NCBI RefSeq assembly: GCF_019599465.1
Contig: NZ_RKLR01000002.1
Location: 248,001 to 312,000 of the forward strand
Reading direction: 5' to 3'
Origin: Haloarcula rubra
Lineage (GTDB): Archaea; Halobacteriota; Halobacteria; Halobacteriales; Haloarculaceae
Length of the DNA: 64,000 bases
Below the pieces are notes generated by a model, which saw only the letters and a program-made list of their open reading frames with translations, made no database searches and had not been told where the DNA came from. Within the stretch, counting starts at the first letter, position 1; every line of letters starts with the position of its first letter. Shown in pieces: positions 1-7,976 of this stretch. The position numbers and the translations under genes were made by a program.

Positions 1-2
1 AG

Positions 3-278
3 TCCGTCCCCGAACACGCCGCCGACATGGGTGAGTACCTCCAGACGGAACTCGAGGCGGCCATCGGCGACGAAGTTCGGGACATCCGCGGCGAGGGCCT
101 GATGATAGGCGTCGAGGTCGGTCGCGGCGCGAACAAGGCGCTGAAACAACTCGCCTTGAACCACGGTATCCTCGCGCTCCCCGCGGGCCGGACCGTGGTC
201 CGACTGCTCCCGCCGCTGACCATCGACGAGGAACACGCCGACGCCGTGGTCGACGCGATGGCCGAGGTGGTGGGATGA
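3..278 (+). CDS. argD: Acetylornithine/LysW-linked semialdehyde aminotransferase, C-terminal part
   Basis: The last 91 residues of a class-III PLP aminotransferase; the 5' part lies before the window. The segment GEGLMIGVEV followed by LLPPLTI is typical of the small C-terminal domain of the ArgD/LysJ group, which transaminates acetyl- or LysW-linked glutamate semialdehyde. Its stop overlaps the next start by four bases (ATGA), so it is translationally coupled to the deacylase gene behind it, as in haloarchaeal arginine operons. The PLP lysine is outside the window, so substrate choice rests on context. Confidence 0.85.
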   Translation, partial: SVPEHAADMGEYLQTELEAAIGDEVRDIRGEGLMIGVEVGRGANKALKQLALNHGILALPAGRTVVRLLPPLTIDEEHADAVVDAMAEVVG

Positions 279-1330
279 GCGAAGCAGTCAGCGAGGACGC
301 GGACGCCGAGGCCCGGCAACTGCTCGAAGACGTCGTCCGCATCCCCTCGATCACCCCCGAGGAACGCGAGGCCGCCGAACGCCTCGTGGAGTTCTTCGAG
401 GCTCACGACCGCGAGGTGTGGCTGGACGACGTCGGCAACGTCCGCGCGCCCGCCGACGACGGCGTCCTCCTGACCTCCCACGTCGACACCGTGCCGGGTG
501 ACATCCCGGTCCGAATCGAGGAGACCGACGAGGGCGACGTGCTGTGGGGCCGCGGCAGCGTCGACGCCAAAGGACCGCTGTGTTCGATGGCCGTTGCCGC
601 CGTTCGCACCGGGGCCTCCTTCGTCGGCGTCGTCGGCGAGGAGGTCGACTCCCGCGGCGCGCGCTACCTCGTCTCCGACCGCGACGCCGAACCGGACGCC
701 GTCGTCAACGGCGAACCCTCCGGCTGGGAGGGCATCACGCTGGGCTACCGGGGGCTGCTCGGTGGGACCTACGTCGCCACCAGCGAGTCCGGTCACTCCT
801 CGCGCCCGGAGAACAACGCCATTCAGGACGCCATCGACTGGTGGGCCGCCGTCGAGGACGAGTTCGAACCCGACGACTGGGTCCCGGTGTTCGAGCGGGT
901 GACCTGCAAACCCGTCGACATCGACGGCGGCATCTCCGAGGACGGCCTCTCCGTCGAGGCGACGATGGACGTACAGCTACGCGTCCCCCCGGAGTACACC
1001 ACCGACGAGATTCGCGAAATCGCCGACGGCCACCTCACCAACGGCACGGTTCACTGGGACGACAAGGTCGAACCCGTCATGCAGAGTCCCCGGACCCCGG
1101 TCGCGCGGGCGTTCCGGGCCGCCATCCGCCAACACGGCGGCGACCCCACCTTGCTTCGCAAGACCGGCACCAGCGACATGAACGTCTTCGCGAAGGCGTG
1201 GGACTGCCCGATGGCGACCTACGGCCCCGGCGACTCCGATTTGGACCACGCGCCCGACGAACACATCCACCTCGCGGAGTACGACCGCGCGGTCGGCGTC
1301 CTCACGGACGTCACCGAACGCCTCCTGTAA
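275..1330 (+). CDS. lysK: [LysW]-ornithine/lysine hydrolase (M20 family deacylase)
   Basis: A 351-residue M20 metallopeptidase that would release ornithine (or lysine) from its amino-group carrier in the LysW pathway. Metal-site residues are visible: H69-x-D71 in SHVDTVPG, D97 in GRGSVDAKGP, the acidic pair E122-E123 in VVGEEVDSRGAR, and E147 in VNGEPSG. It overlaps argD by 4 nt and is followed after 2 nt by argF, so the order is aminotransferase, hydrolase, carbamoyltransferase. Length matches archaeal LysK/ArgE rather than the longer bacterial ArgE. Whether it acts on ornithine only or also lysine cannot be told; argF next door favours ornithine. Confidence 0.85.
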   Translation: MSEAVSEDADAEARQLLEDVVRIPSITPEEREAAERLVEFFEAHDREVWLDDVGNVRAPADDGVLLTSHVDTVPGDIPVRIEETDEGDVLWGRGSVDAKGPLCSMAVAAVRTGASFVGVVGEEVDSRGARYLVSDRDAEPDAVVNGEPSGWEGITLGYRGLLGGTYVATSESGHSSRPENNAIQDAIDWWAAVEDEFEPDDWVPVFERVTCKPVDIDGGISEDGLSVEATMDVQLRVPPEYTTDEIREIADGHLTNGTVHWDDKVEPVMQSPRTPVARAFRAAIRQHGGDPTLLRKTGTSDMNVFAKAWDCPMATYGPGDSDLDHAPDEHIHLAEYDRAVGVLTDVTERLL

Positions 1331-1332
1331 CC

Positions 1333-2223
1333 ATGCACCTGCTCGACGTCGACGACCTCACGACAGACGAACTGTCCGCCGTGCTCGCTCGCGCGGCCGA
1401 AATCAAAGCCGACCCCGGCGAGTACGAGGACCTGCTGGACCAGCAGACGCTGGGGATGATATTCGAGAAGCCCTCGACGCGAACCCGCGTCTCCTTCGAG
1501 ACGGGGATGACCCAACTGGGCGGACACGCCCTGTTCCTCGGCCCCGACGACATCCACCTGGGTCACGGTGAACCGGTCAAGGACACGGCGCGGGCGCTGG
1601 CCCGCTACGTCGATTTCGTGATGGCCCGCGTCTTCGACCACGAGGACGTCGAGGAACTGGCCGCGTACTCCGACGTGCCGGTCATCAACGCGCTGACCGA
1701 CGACGCCCACCCCTGTCAGACGCTCGCCGACCTGCTGACCATCCGCGAGAAGTTCGACGGGTTCGACGTGGACGTGGCGTGGGTCGGCGACGGCAACAAC
1801 GTCTGTCAGTCGTTCGTCCTCGGCGCGGCGATGACGGGCATCGACCTCACCGTCGCCACGCCCGAGGGGTACGAGGTGTCCGACGCGGTGCTCGACCGGG
1901 CCGCCGAGGTCGGCGACGCGCCCGCGACCACGACGGACCCCGAGGCGGCCGTCGACGGCGCCGACGTGGTCTACACGGACGTCTTCGTCAGCATGGGCCA
2001 GGAAGACCGCCGCCACGAGAAACTGGACGACTTCGACGGCTTCCAGATAACGACGGACCTGCTGGGCGACCGCACGCTCATGCACTGCCTGCCCGCCCAC
2101 CGCGGCGAGGAGGTCACCGACGCGGTCATCGAGTCGGACAACGCCGTCGTCTGGGACCAGGCGGAGAACCGTCTCCACGCCCAGAAAGGGTTGCTGGCGT
2201 GGCTAGCGAGGGACGGAGCGTAG
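1333..2223 (+). CDS. argF: Ornithine carbamoyltransferase
   Basis: A 296-residue cytosolic enzyme making citrulline from ornithine and carbamoyl phosphate. The carbamoyl-phosphate motif STRTR is at residues 48-52, HPCQ at 125-128, and the ornithine-loop signature HCLP lies near residue 255. The ATG at 1333 is chosen because the protein then begins MHLLDVDDL, the usual family start. An open reading frame continues upstream through lysK in this phase, but that is only absence of stops in GC-rich DNA. Last gene of the arginine operon visible here. Confidence 0.95.
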   Translation: MHLLDVDDLTTDELSAVLARAAEIKADPGEYEDLLDQQTLGMIFEKPSTRTRVSFETGMTQLGGHALFLGPDDIHLGHGEPVKDTARALARYVDFVMARVFDHEDVEELAAYSDVPVINALTDDAHPCQTLADLLTIREKFDGFDVDVAWVGDGNNVCQSFVLGAAMTGIDLTVATPEGYEVSDAVLDRAAEVGDAPATTTDPEAAVDGADVVYTDVFVSMGQEDRRHEKLDDFDGFQITTDLLGDRTLMHCLPAHRGEEVTDAVIESDNAVVWDQAENRLHAQKGLLAWLARDGA

Positions 2224-2277
2224 CGAGCGGCTACTTTTCACCACGCTCGCGCGCGAGTGGTCGTGAGCGGAACGGCC

Positions 2278-2457
2278 CTATCTCCCGACCGTCTCGGACA
2301 GCGACTGTTCGTCGGCCTCGCGCACGGCGATACCGCGCGAACGGAGCGCGGACGCCACGTCGCCGGCCGAACGCCCACTGAAGTCGGCGGCCTGCTCCAG
2401 TGTGTACGTCTTACTGCGGTACAGCGTCAGCGCCGTCGTGAGGGACTTGGATGACAT
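2278..2457 (-). CDS. Small conserved-looking haloarchaeal protein (UPF0175-like fold suspected)
   Basis: A 59-residue protein starting MSSKSLTTALTLYRS. The pattern LYRS-x5-LEQAADFSG-x5-V-x2-ALRSRGI resembles short helix-turn-helix-like antitoxin/regulator proteins of the UPF0175 type, seen widely in haloarchaea. Codon use is host-like. A good TATA element (TTTAAT on the minus strand, 2491-2497) lies 34-40 bases before the ATG, giving a short leader. No partner toxin is adjacent; it faces argF convergently. Family assignment is from pattern memory only. Confidence 0.65.
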   Translation of the reverse strand: MSSKSLTTALTLYRSKTYTLEQAADFSGRSAGDVASALRSRGIAVREADEQSLSETVGR

Positions 2458-2488
2458 TCTTTCGACGGTCGTAGCATACCGGTACTAG

Positions 2489-2499
2489 GTATTAAACAT
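2489..2499 (-). promoter_or_regulatory. TATA box of the 59-aa gene
   Basis: Minus strand reads ATGTTTAATAC, an AT island in GC-rich DNA placed 34-40 bases upstream of the ATG at 2457, consistent with an archaeal promoter and a ~10 nt leader. Confidence 0.5.
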
Positions 2500-2640
2500 T
2501 CTGTGGCACACACTACCTCGAAACTTCGATAAATCTGGTAGAACAGTACGAATGAGTGGATACAGGTCAGGAATATGGCCGAACGCCCAAACGAAGAATC
2601 TGGGGCGGCCGAAGGACACCCACGTGTCCCGAGACGGTGG

Positions 2641-3384
2641 CTAGAACCCGCTGAACTTGTCGCGTCGGTAGACGTCGAGTTCGTTGACCGTCGTCGGGGG
2701 TTTCTGAGCGAGTGCGAACGCCACGGCGTCGGCCACCTCTTCGGGCTCGGTCACTTCGCCGGGGTCGAAGCGTTCCTCGAAGGCCGTCCCTTCCTCGCTA
2801 CCGAACTCCGAGCGGACCTCCGTCGGGTTGACCACGGTGACGCCCACGTCGTCGTCGCCGACCTGCCCGGCGAGACTCAGCGCGAACCCGCGGACCCACC
2901 ACTTCGTCGCGGCGTAGACCGGGTTGAACGGTCGGGGGTACTGCCCGGCGAAACTCCCGATGAACACGAGGTTGCCCGCGGCCGCGCGGAGGTGTGGGAG
3001 CGCCTCGCGAGCGGTGTAGAACGCGCCGGCGACGTTGACGGACTGCATAGTCTCGAACGCCTCGTCGGTCATCGTCTCGACGTCGCTCCCACGGGCGAGG
3101 CCGGCGTTCGCGACGACGCCGGAGAGCGACCCGAGCGTCTCGGTGGTGGACTCGACGGCGGCCGCCACCGCCGCGGGGTCGCTCACGTCTGCCGGGAGGA
3201 CGTGCGTCTCGACGCCGTGGGCGTCGGCCACCTCGGCGGCCAGTTCGCGCAGTCGATCCTCGCGCCGCGCGAGCAACGCCACGTCCGCGCCGTCCTCGGC
3301 CACGCGCCGCACGGTCGCCGCGCCGATGCCCGCACTCGCGCCAGTGACGAGAACCGTCTCTCCGGAGAGTGTCGCGTTCGTCAT
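2641..3384 (-). CDS. Short-chain dehydrogenase/reductase (SDR)
   Basis: A 247-residue classical SDR. The nucleotide-binding motif TGASAGIG starts near residue 14, VVANAGLARG (the NAG motif) is in the middle, and the catalytic pair is in YAATKWW. It is an NAD(P)-dependent oxidoreductase of unknown substrate. The ATG at 3384 (protein begins MTNATLSGETV) is chosen over in-frame upstream codons, because the upstream stretch contains a direct repeat and reads as non-coding. It is a single-gene transcription unit. The two 48-bp repeats 100-220 bases upstream may be its control sites. Confidence 0.85.
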   Translation of the reverse strand: MTNATLSGETVLVTGASAGIGAATVRRVAEDGADVALLARREDRLRELAAEVADAHGVETHVLPADVSDPAAVAAAVESTTETLGSLSGVVANAGLARGSDVETMTDEAFETMQSVNVAGAFYTAREALPHLRAAAGNLVFIGSFAGQYPRPFNPVYAATKWWVRGFALSLAGQVGDDDVGVTVVNPTEVRSEFGSEEGTAFEERFDPGEVTEPEEVADAVAFALAQKPPTTVNELDVYRRDKFSGF

Positions 3385-3483
3385 ACGTGACTCCCCGTCC
3401 GAGTGGGGCTTAGACGTTGTGCCGGCGAGTGTGGGTCCGGCCGCCCGTCGCTCACGAACTCGGCGGCGAGTAAACCCGTCGAC

Positions 3484-3607
3484 TCCACCCGAAACGGTGC
3501 CCTTTTCGATACGTTCGACAATAGTTGACACAGCCCCGGCCGTCCCTGAATCGTCCGGTTCCACCCGAAACGCTACCCTTTTCGCTACGTTCGACAACGG
3601 TTGGCAC
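3484..3607. repeat. Imperfect 48-bp direct repeat upstream of the SDR gene
   Basis: Copies at 3484-3531 and 3560-3607 match at 42 of 48 positions (core words TCCACCCGAAACG, CCCTTTTCG and TACGTTCGACAA). They are offset by 76 bp, which is not a multiple of three, so they are not a protein repeat. Lying upstream of the SDR start they could be duplicated operator/promoter units. The remaining DNA between 3385 and 4002 holds only the possible gene remnant listed next. Confidence 0.7.
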
Positions 3608-3639
3608 CGTCCGTGCCGGGAGCTAGCCTGTCCGAACTC

Positions 3640-3876
3640 CCCGCCAGCGGTCGGTGGCAGCGGCGGTTCGTCGTCCTTCGACTGGTTCGTCGACGGCGGG
3701 CGCTGGGCGCGCTGGAGGCGGCCGGTGTCGAACGTGCTGTCGAAGAACCGCGCGAACAGCGGCCGGGCGTCGCCGCTGCCGGAGGCGAACGTGTCGGCGT
3801 CGTCGTCCCACAGTTCGTCGAAGCGGTACCCCGCCAGCGTGAGGCCGGCACACCGACACCCAACGATTAGATACCA
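3640..3876 (-). pseudogene. Possible remnant of a small membrane-anchored protein gene
   Basis: In one minus-strand phase the translation reads WYLIVGCRCAGLTLAGYRF followed by DELWDDDADTFASGSGDARP, an apolar then acidic pattern with normal haloarchaeal codon choice. No ATG or GTG in that phase precedes it within reach. A GTG at 3889 (next residues SSDA) would join it only with a one-base frameshift. The phase stays open into the SDR gene without a stop. I read it as a degraded small gene; it may be a chance open phase. Confidence 0.3.
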
Positions 3877-4002
3877 GCGTCGCTCGACACGTATCGTCGT
3901 CCCTCGACTGTGTGGCTGTGTGTCACACCTCGCTCGCGGTAGCGTCCGACCGACGCAGAGATGCCCGACAGTATAAGCCGGTGGCGCTGGTACCGCAACC
4001 CG

Positions 4003-4233
4003 ATGGAACCACTCGTCGTCGACGCCGGCGAAGCCGACGTCGAAGCGCTACTGGACGTCCTCGAAGACGGCCGGCGGGTCGTCGTCCGCACGCAGTTCCT
4101 CGGCGAGTCCCACGAGGTGACGTTGCGCTACGACGGCGTCTGGTACTGTGACACGCCGACGCGACTGCACAAGCACGACTCACGCGAGGAGATGCGGACC
4201 TGTCTCGAGCGGCAGGGGTACGGACAGGAGTGA
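4003..4233 (+). CDS. Small uncharacterised protein (76 aa)
   Basis: Protein begins MEPLVVDAGEADVEALLDVL and contains RRVVVRTQFLGESHEVTLRY and WYCDTPTRLHKHDSREEM. The ATG at 4003 gives the best N-terminus; an in-frame ATG at 3961 would add a basic, un-haloarchaeal leader. A TATA-like GTATAAG sits at 3971-3977, 26-32 bases upstream, which supports this start as leaderless. Two Cys and two His in the last third could bind metal, but there is no recognised motif. Function unknown; it lies just before a regulator gene on the same strand. Confidence 0.65.
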   Translation: MEPLVVDAGEADVEALLDVLEDGRRVVVRTQFLGESHEVTLRYDGVWYCDTPTRLHKHDSREEMRTCLERQGYGQE

Positions 4234-4309
4234 GCGTTACGCCGGTTTCACCCGGTGAGCCGCAGGTAACGGCTCCGTTTATGCGTGGCGCGTGCCTATC
4301 CGCCGATAC

Positions 4310-4696
4310 ATGGCAATCGACCCATCGCCCGACGCCTTTCGTGAACTCATGGTCGACGACGAACCGTCGCTCGACGAGGTGATGGCCTGCGTCTTCGGCG
4401 TCCAGCGACACGAGGTCCGGACCTATCGGACGCTCCTCGACACCCCGGGGAGCACCGTCGAGGAACTCGCCGCCGAACTCGACCGTGACCGCTCGAACGT
4501 CAACCGCTCGCTGTCGACGCTCCGCGAGAAGGGACTCGCGAAGCGCGAACGACGGCTACTGGACGGCGGCGGCCACGTCTACCAGTACACCGCGACGCCG
4601 CTCGACGACGCCCGCGAGTTGATGCACGAGACGCTGGACCAGTGGACGGCGGCCGTCCACGAGCGCATCGACGAGTTCGACGCGACCGACGTCTAA
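4310..4696 (+). CDS. TrmB/MarR-like winged-helix transcription regulator
   Basis: A 128-residue protein with one winged helix near residues 30-95. TVEELAAELDRDRSNVNRSL is the helix-turn-helix and LAKRERRLLDGGGHVYQYTA the wing. A helical tail (LMHETLDQWTAAVHERIDEF) probably dimerises. This belongs to the short haloarchaeal single-domain HTH proteins; the ligand and targets are unknown. The ATG at 4310 is preferred to GTG 4292, since TTTATG at 4278-4283 would then be a TATA box 27-32 bases upstream. Next gene is threonine synthase, 96 bp downstream. Confidence 0.8.
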   Translation: MAIDPSPDAFRELMVDDEPSLDEVMACVFGVQRHEVRTYRTLLDTPGSTVEELAAELDRDRSNVNRSLSTLREKGLAKRERRLLDGGGHVYQYTATPLDDARELMHETLDQWTAAVHERIDEFDATDV

Positions 4697-4792
4697 TCGC
4701 GCCGAGAACGCCGTCGTCGCCGGCGCACGGTCCCGATTCCTCGCCGACCGTAACCGTCCGACTTTTGCCCGGGCGGACCATCACCTCGAACA

Positions 4793-6178
4793 ATGGCTGA
4801 CCTGCAACTCACCGACGACGTGCCGTCGGCGGCCGACGACGGCGCCTGGCTCGCCTGCATCGAGTGCGGCGAGTCGTTCGCACCCTTCGATGCGGTTCGT
4901 TACACCTGCGACCACTGTGACGGCCTGCTGGAGGTCCGCTACGCCGACCTCCCCACCTTCGAGGACTTCGAGGGCGAGGGGTCGGGCGTCTGGCGCTACC
5001 ACGACGCGCTGCCGTTCGACGTCGGCGTCACCCTGCCCGAGGGGAACACCCCGCTGCACCGCGTCCCGCGCATCGAGGACGAGGTCGGCGTCGACAGTCT
5101 GCGCGTCAAACACGAGGGGATGAACCCCACTGGCTCGTTCAAGGACCGCGGCATGACCGTCGGCGTCCGGGTCGCACAGGAGGTCGGCGTCGACCGCCTC
5201 GCGTGTGCCTCGACCGGGAACACCTCCGCGGCGCTTGCGGCATACGGCGCCCGAGGCGGGATGGAGACGCTCGTCTTGCTCCCGGCCGGGAAAGTCGCCG
5301 CCGGGAAGATCGCACAGGCGGCCCTGCACAAGGCCCGCATCCTCGAAGTCGACGGCAACTTCGACCAGTGTCTCGACATCGTGCAGGACCTCGCTCAGCG
5401 CGGCGAGGCGTACCTCCTGAACTCGCTGAACCCCTTCCGTCTGGAAGGGCAGAAGACCATCGGCCTCGAAATCATGGAGGAACACTACGCCGATTACGGC
5501 GAGTACCCCGACCGCATCGTCCTGCCGGTCGGCAACGCCGGCAACACCGCGGCGCTGTACAAGTGTTTCCGTGAACTCGTCAAGGCCGGGGCCATCACCG
5601 AGGAGCAGGTGCCGAAAATCACCGGCGCACAGGCCGAGGGCGCCGCGCCGATGGTCGAAGCTATCGAAGAAGGCTTAGACGAGACCCGTCGCTGGGAGGA
5701 GGTCGAGACCCGCGCGACGGCCATCCGCATCGGCAACCCCGTCAACGCCCCGAAGGCGCTGCCGGGCATCCGAGAGACCGGTGGGACGGCCGTCGCCGTC
5801 TCCGACGAGGAGATTACCGAAGCCCAGCGTGACCTCGCGGGCGAGGGCGTCGGCGTCGAACCGGCGTCGGCCGCCTCCGTCGCCGGCCTGCGGAAACTCC
5901 GCGACCGCGGCGTCGTCTCAGACGACGAGTCCGTCGTCTGCCTGACCACGGGCCACCTGCTGAAGGACCCCGACGCGGCCGCCGAGGCGGGTGCCAACCC
6001 CGAACCGGTGCCCAACGACACCGACGCCATCCTGGAGCACATCGGCGCCTCCTCGTCGGTCGCCGAGGCGGTTCGGCGACAGACCTCGAAGGCCGCCGAC
6101 TCGCCGCTGGTCCCGGCGCTTGTCGCCGGCGGTCTCGGCGTCGCGTACCTCTACCGGAAACTCCGCTCGAAGGAGTAA
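4793..6178 (+). CDS. thrC: Threonine synthase with an unusual C-terminal extension
   Basis: A 461-residue PLP enzyme converting O-phosphohomoserine to threonine. An N-terminal zinc-ribbon-like part has Cys at 22, 25, 39 and 42; the PLP lysine is K117 in NPTGSFKDRG. The catalytic fold runs to about residue 419. After that comes a tail (about 420-461) ending in an apolar stretch, PLVPALVAGGLGVAYLYRKL, that could be a membrane anchor and is not part of the usual enzyme. The degenerate copy of the gene's 3' end just downstream suggests that the tail was acquired by a recombination here. Aspartate kinase lies 1.8 kb away on the same strand. Confidence 0.93.
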   Translation: MADLQLTDDVPSAADDGAWLACIECGESFAPFDAVRYTCDHCDGLLEVRYADLPTFEDFEGEGSGVWRYHDALPFDVGVTLPEGNTPLHRVPRIEDEVGVDSLRVKHEGMNPTGSFKDRGMTVGVRVAQEVGVDRLACASTGNTSAALAAYGARGGMETLVLLPAGKVAAGKIAQAALHKARILEVDGNFDQCLDIVQDLAQRGEAYLLNSLNPFRLEGQKTIGLEIMEEHYADYGEYPDRIVLPVGNAGNTAALYKCFRELVKAGAITEEQVPKITGAQAEGAAPMVEAIEEGLDETRRWEEVETRATAIRIGNPVNAPKALPGIRETGGTAVAVSDEEITEAQRDLAGEGVGVEPASAASVAGLRKLRDRGVVSDDESVVCLTTGHLLKDPDAAAEAGANPEPVPNDTDAILEHIGASSSVAEAVRRQTSKAADSPLVPALVAGGLGVAYLYRKLRSKE

Positions 6179-6201
6179 CGTCGGCGGGCGAGGCCGACGG
6201 C

Positions 6202-6323
6202 GACGAGTCGGTCGGCTATCCGACCACGGGTCACCTGCTCGAGGCCCCCGCCGTGGCTGGCACGACGCCGAACCCGTCGCCAACAGCACCGAGGCCGTGC
6301 TGGAGCAGTTGGCCGAGAACTGA
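6202..6323 (+). pseudogene. Frameshifted fragment of a thrC 3' end
   Basis: The first phase reads DESVGYPTTGHLLEAPAVAG, matching DESVVCLTTGHLLKDPDAAA of the intact gene (residues 378-397). After a frame change the DNA reads DAEPVANSTEAVLEQLAEN and a stop, matching NPEPVPNDTDAILEHIGA. It is thus a decayed tail of a threonine synthase, probably the ancestral ending of this gene or of a second copy. Confidence 0.75.
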
Positions 6324-6456
6324 CCGACCGTTCGCCCTCGGTGGCGAACAATTCTTATCATTCTGGCGGGCGAAATCAACTCGATATGGTCGACACACGC
6401 CGGGACCGACCGGACCGTCAGACGCCGACAGGCACGCCACTCGACCGGAGGACCGC

Positions 6457-7122
6457 ATGACCGGCGTCTACGAACGGGCGCTGGGCGAGGCGGCCGACGA
6501 GTTGCACCCGAAGGTCCGCGAGCGGTACAGCGTCGGTCCCGAGGACGGCGTCACGGTCGGCCGCGGCGAGATGGATATCTCCCGCGGCACGCACGTCCTC
6601 CCGGCGCTGTACGCGATGACCGCCCGGGACATGCTGTTCCCGGAGGCCGGTCACGACGTCCCGTTCTCGGTGACGACGGTGGGGTACGACCTCGACGGGC
6701 ACGAGGCGATGACGACCCGCCGCTCCTTCGAGTTCGGCGGCAAGACCCGGCGGTTCGACTCCGTGACGGTGTGGGACAGCGACGGCGAGCGCCTGCTCGA
6801 CTTTCTGGGCCGGGGCGGCCCCATCGCGACGGAACTGCACCCGCGCGTCGAGAACGGCGCGCTGGTCGTCGAGGCGGGTCGCCAGTGGCTCCACCGGGGG
6901 GACCGCTACGTCCGGCTTCCCGCCCCTCTCGTCGCGGACGTCGAGGTGCGTGACCGCTACGACGAGGCCGGCGAGTGCTACTACGTCCTCGCCACCGTCG
7001 AGAACGCCCTCGCGGGCCACGTCCTCAGCTACCGCGGGTCGTTCACGCAGGAACTGACCGGGCGAGACGAGGTTGCGGACCTCCGACCGATCCGCCACCT
7101 CCCGACGCTCCCGCCGCGATGA
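6457..7122 (+). CDS. DUF4166 domain protein
   Basis: A 221-residue protein beginning MTGVYERALGEAADELHPKV, the usual opening of DUF4166 proteins, with the later motifs GHVLPALY-like (GTHVLPALYAM), VPFSVTTVGY, TRRSFEFGG and LSYRGSFTQE. In bacteria the domain often follows membrane or epimerase domains; its biochemical role is not known. Here it stands alone and has no signal peptide or membrane segment. The ATG at 6457 follows a GGAGGA at 6447-6452. A TATA-like TTCTTATCATT at 6353-6363 is about 100 bases upstream. Confidence 0.75.
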   Translation: MTGVYERALGEAADELHPKVRERYSVGPEDGVTVGRGEMDISRGTHVLPALYAMTARDMLFPEAGHDVPFSVTTVGYDLDGHEAMTTRRSFEFGGKTRRFDSVTVWDSDGERLLDFLGRGGPIATELHPRVENGALVVEAGRQWLHRGDRYVRLPAPLVADVEVRDRYDEAGECYYVLATVENALAGHVLSYRGSFTQELTGRDEVADLRPIRHLPTLPPR

Positions 7123-7169
7123 CCGGGGCGGTCGGCCGGTGCCGACGGGCGGCACGTGAGACGCGAATC

Positions 7170-7389
7170 GCCCGTCAGCGCCGTCCCGCAGTGCTCGCAT
7201 TCGTCGGTCCTCGCCGCGCTGTCGACGGCGCTGCCGAGCGCCGCGAAGGGAACGTGGCGAGGACGACGAACACGGCCAGCGCCCACCCGGAGGGGTCGAG
7301 AAACAGGCGGCCGACGACGGCGACGGTGGCCGGGACGGCCAGTGCGGCGGTGACCGTTCCGTCCCGGTCGAGCAGACTGCTACGCCTCG
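7170..7389 (-). pseudogene. Frameshifted remnant: two-helix membrane protein with zinc-ribbon tail
   Basis: From about 7389 down to 7255 one minus phase gives LLDRDGTVTAALAVPATVAV followed by LDPSGWALAVFVVLAT, an apolar pattern with two membrane spans. The reading then moves to another phase, which gives FAALGSAVDSAARTDECEHC and GTALTGDSRLTC, a Cys-x2-Cys pair and a third Cys as in zinc ribbons. No start codon is present after the preceding gene's stop. It looks like a broken gene behind the GNAT gene; a sequencing error at about 7250 is an alternative. Confidence 0.5.
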
Positions 7390-7395
7390 CGACGG

Positions 7396-7833
7396 CTACT
7401 GCTCCGGGCGACCGGGTTCGAGGCGATACCGGACTGTCGGCTTCCCTTCGAAGCGAGGCCCCTGTCCCGTGCGTGTGAACCCGGAGGCCTCGACGGCGGA
7501 CTCGACGGCGGATTCGCCGTCGGGGACGAGCAACTCGACGTTCATGTGCTCCCGTTCGGCGAAGGTGATCGGTTCGTCGAGCAACCGTTCGCAGGCGTCG
7601 GCCGACCCCGCGAGTTGCGTGACGTGGACGGTGCCCTGTTTGGCGTCGTAGCTGACGAACCCGACGATGGTCTCCCCGTCACCCTCCTCCGCCCCGTTCT
7701 CCCCGGTCGCGTCCTCGCCCGTGGCCACTCGTACCGTCCGGTCGTGGACGAGGTTGCGCATCACGTCCGGCGGACTGTCCGCGAGGTCGGCGAGACGCCC
7801 GGCGTCGGCCTCGACGGCGTCACGTATCTCCAT
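7396..7833 (-). CDS. GNAT-like N-acetyltransferase
   Basis: A 145-residue protein, MEIRDAVEADAGRLADLADS at the start (typical of GNAT strand 1/helix 1), IVGFVSYDAKQGTVHVTQLAG in the middle strands, and a C-terminal VEASGFTRTGQGPRFEGKP resembling the last GNAT strands. The Q/R-x2-G-x-G/A acetyl-CoA loop is not clear, so activity is uncertain. ATG 7833 fits the TATA element at 7854-7864, giving a leaderless transcript. Confidence 0.65.
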   Translation of the reverse strand: MEIRDAVEADAGRLADLADSPPDVMRNLVHDRTVRVATGEDATGENGAEEGDGETIVGFVSYDAKQGTVHVTQLAGSADACERLLDEPITFAEREHMNVELLVPDGESAVESAVEASGFTRTGQGPRFEGKPTVRYRLEPGRPEQ

Positions 7834-7853
7834 GCCTGTGACTGTGTGCCCCA

Positions 7854-7864
7854 CGTAAATAAAC
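7854..7864 (-). promoter_or_regulatory. TATA box of the GNAT gene
   Basis: Minus strand CGTTTATTTAC, 21-31 bases before the ATG at 7833; an AT island in GC-rich surroundings. Confidence 0.6.
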
Positions 7865-7976
7865 GGTGTGTCGGACAGTACCACCCGGGCCGTGAATCGG
7901 GGCAGATGAACACAGTTATCCCCGGCCACGGCGAACGCGGGGGCATGACTCAATCACGCACGGCGCAGGTGGTACG

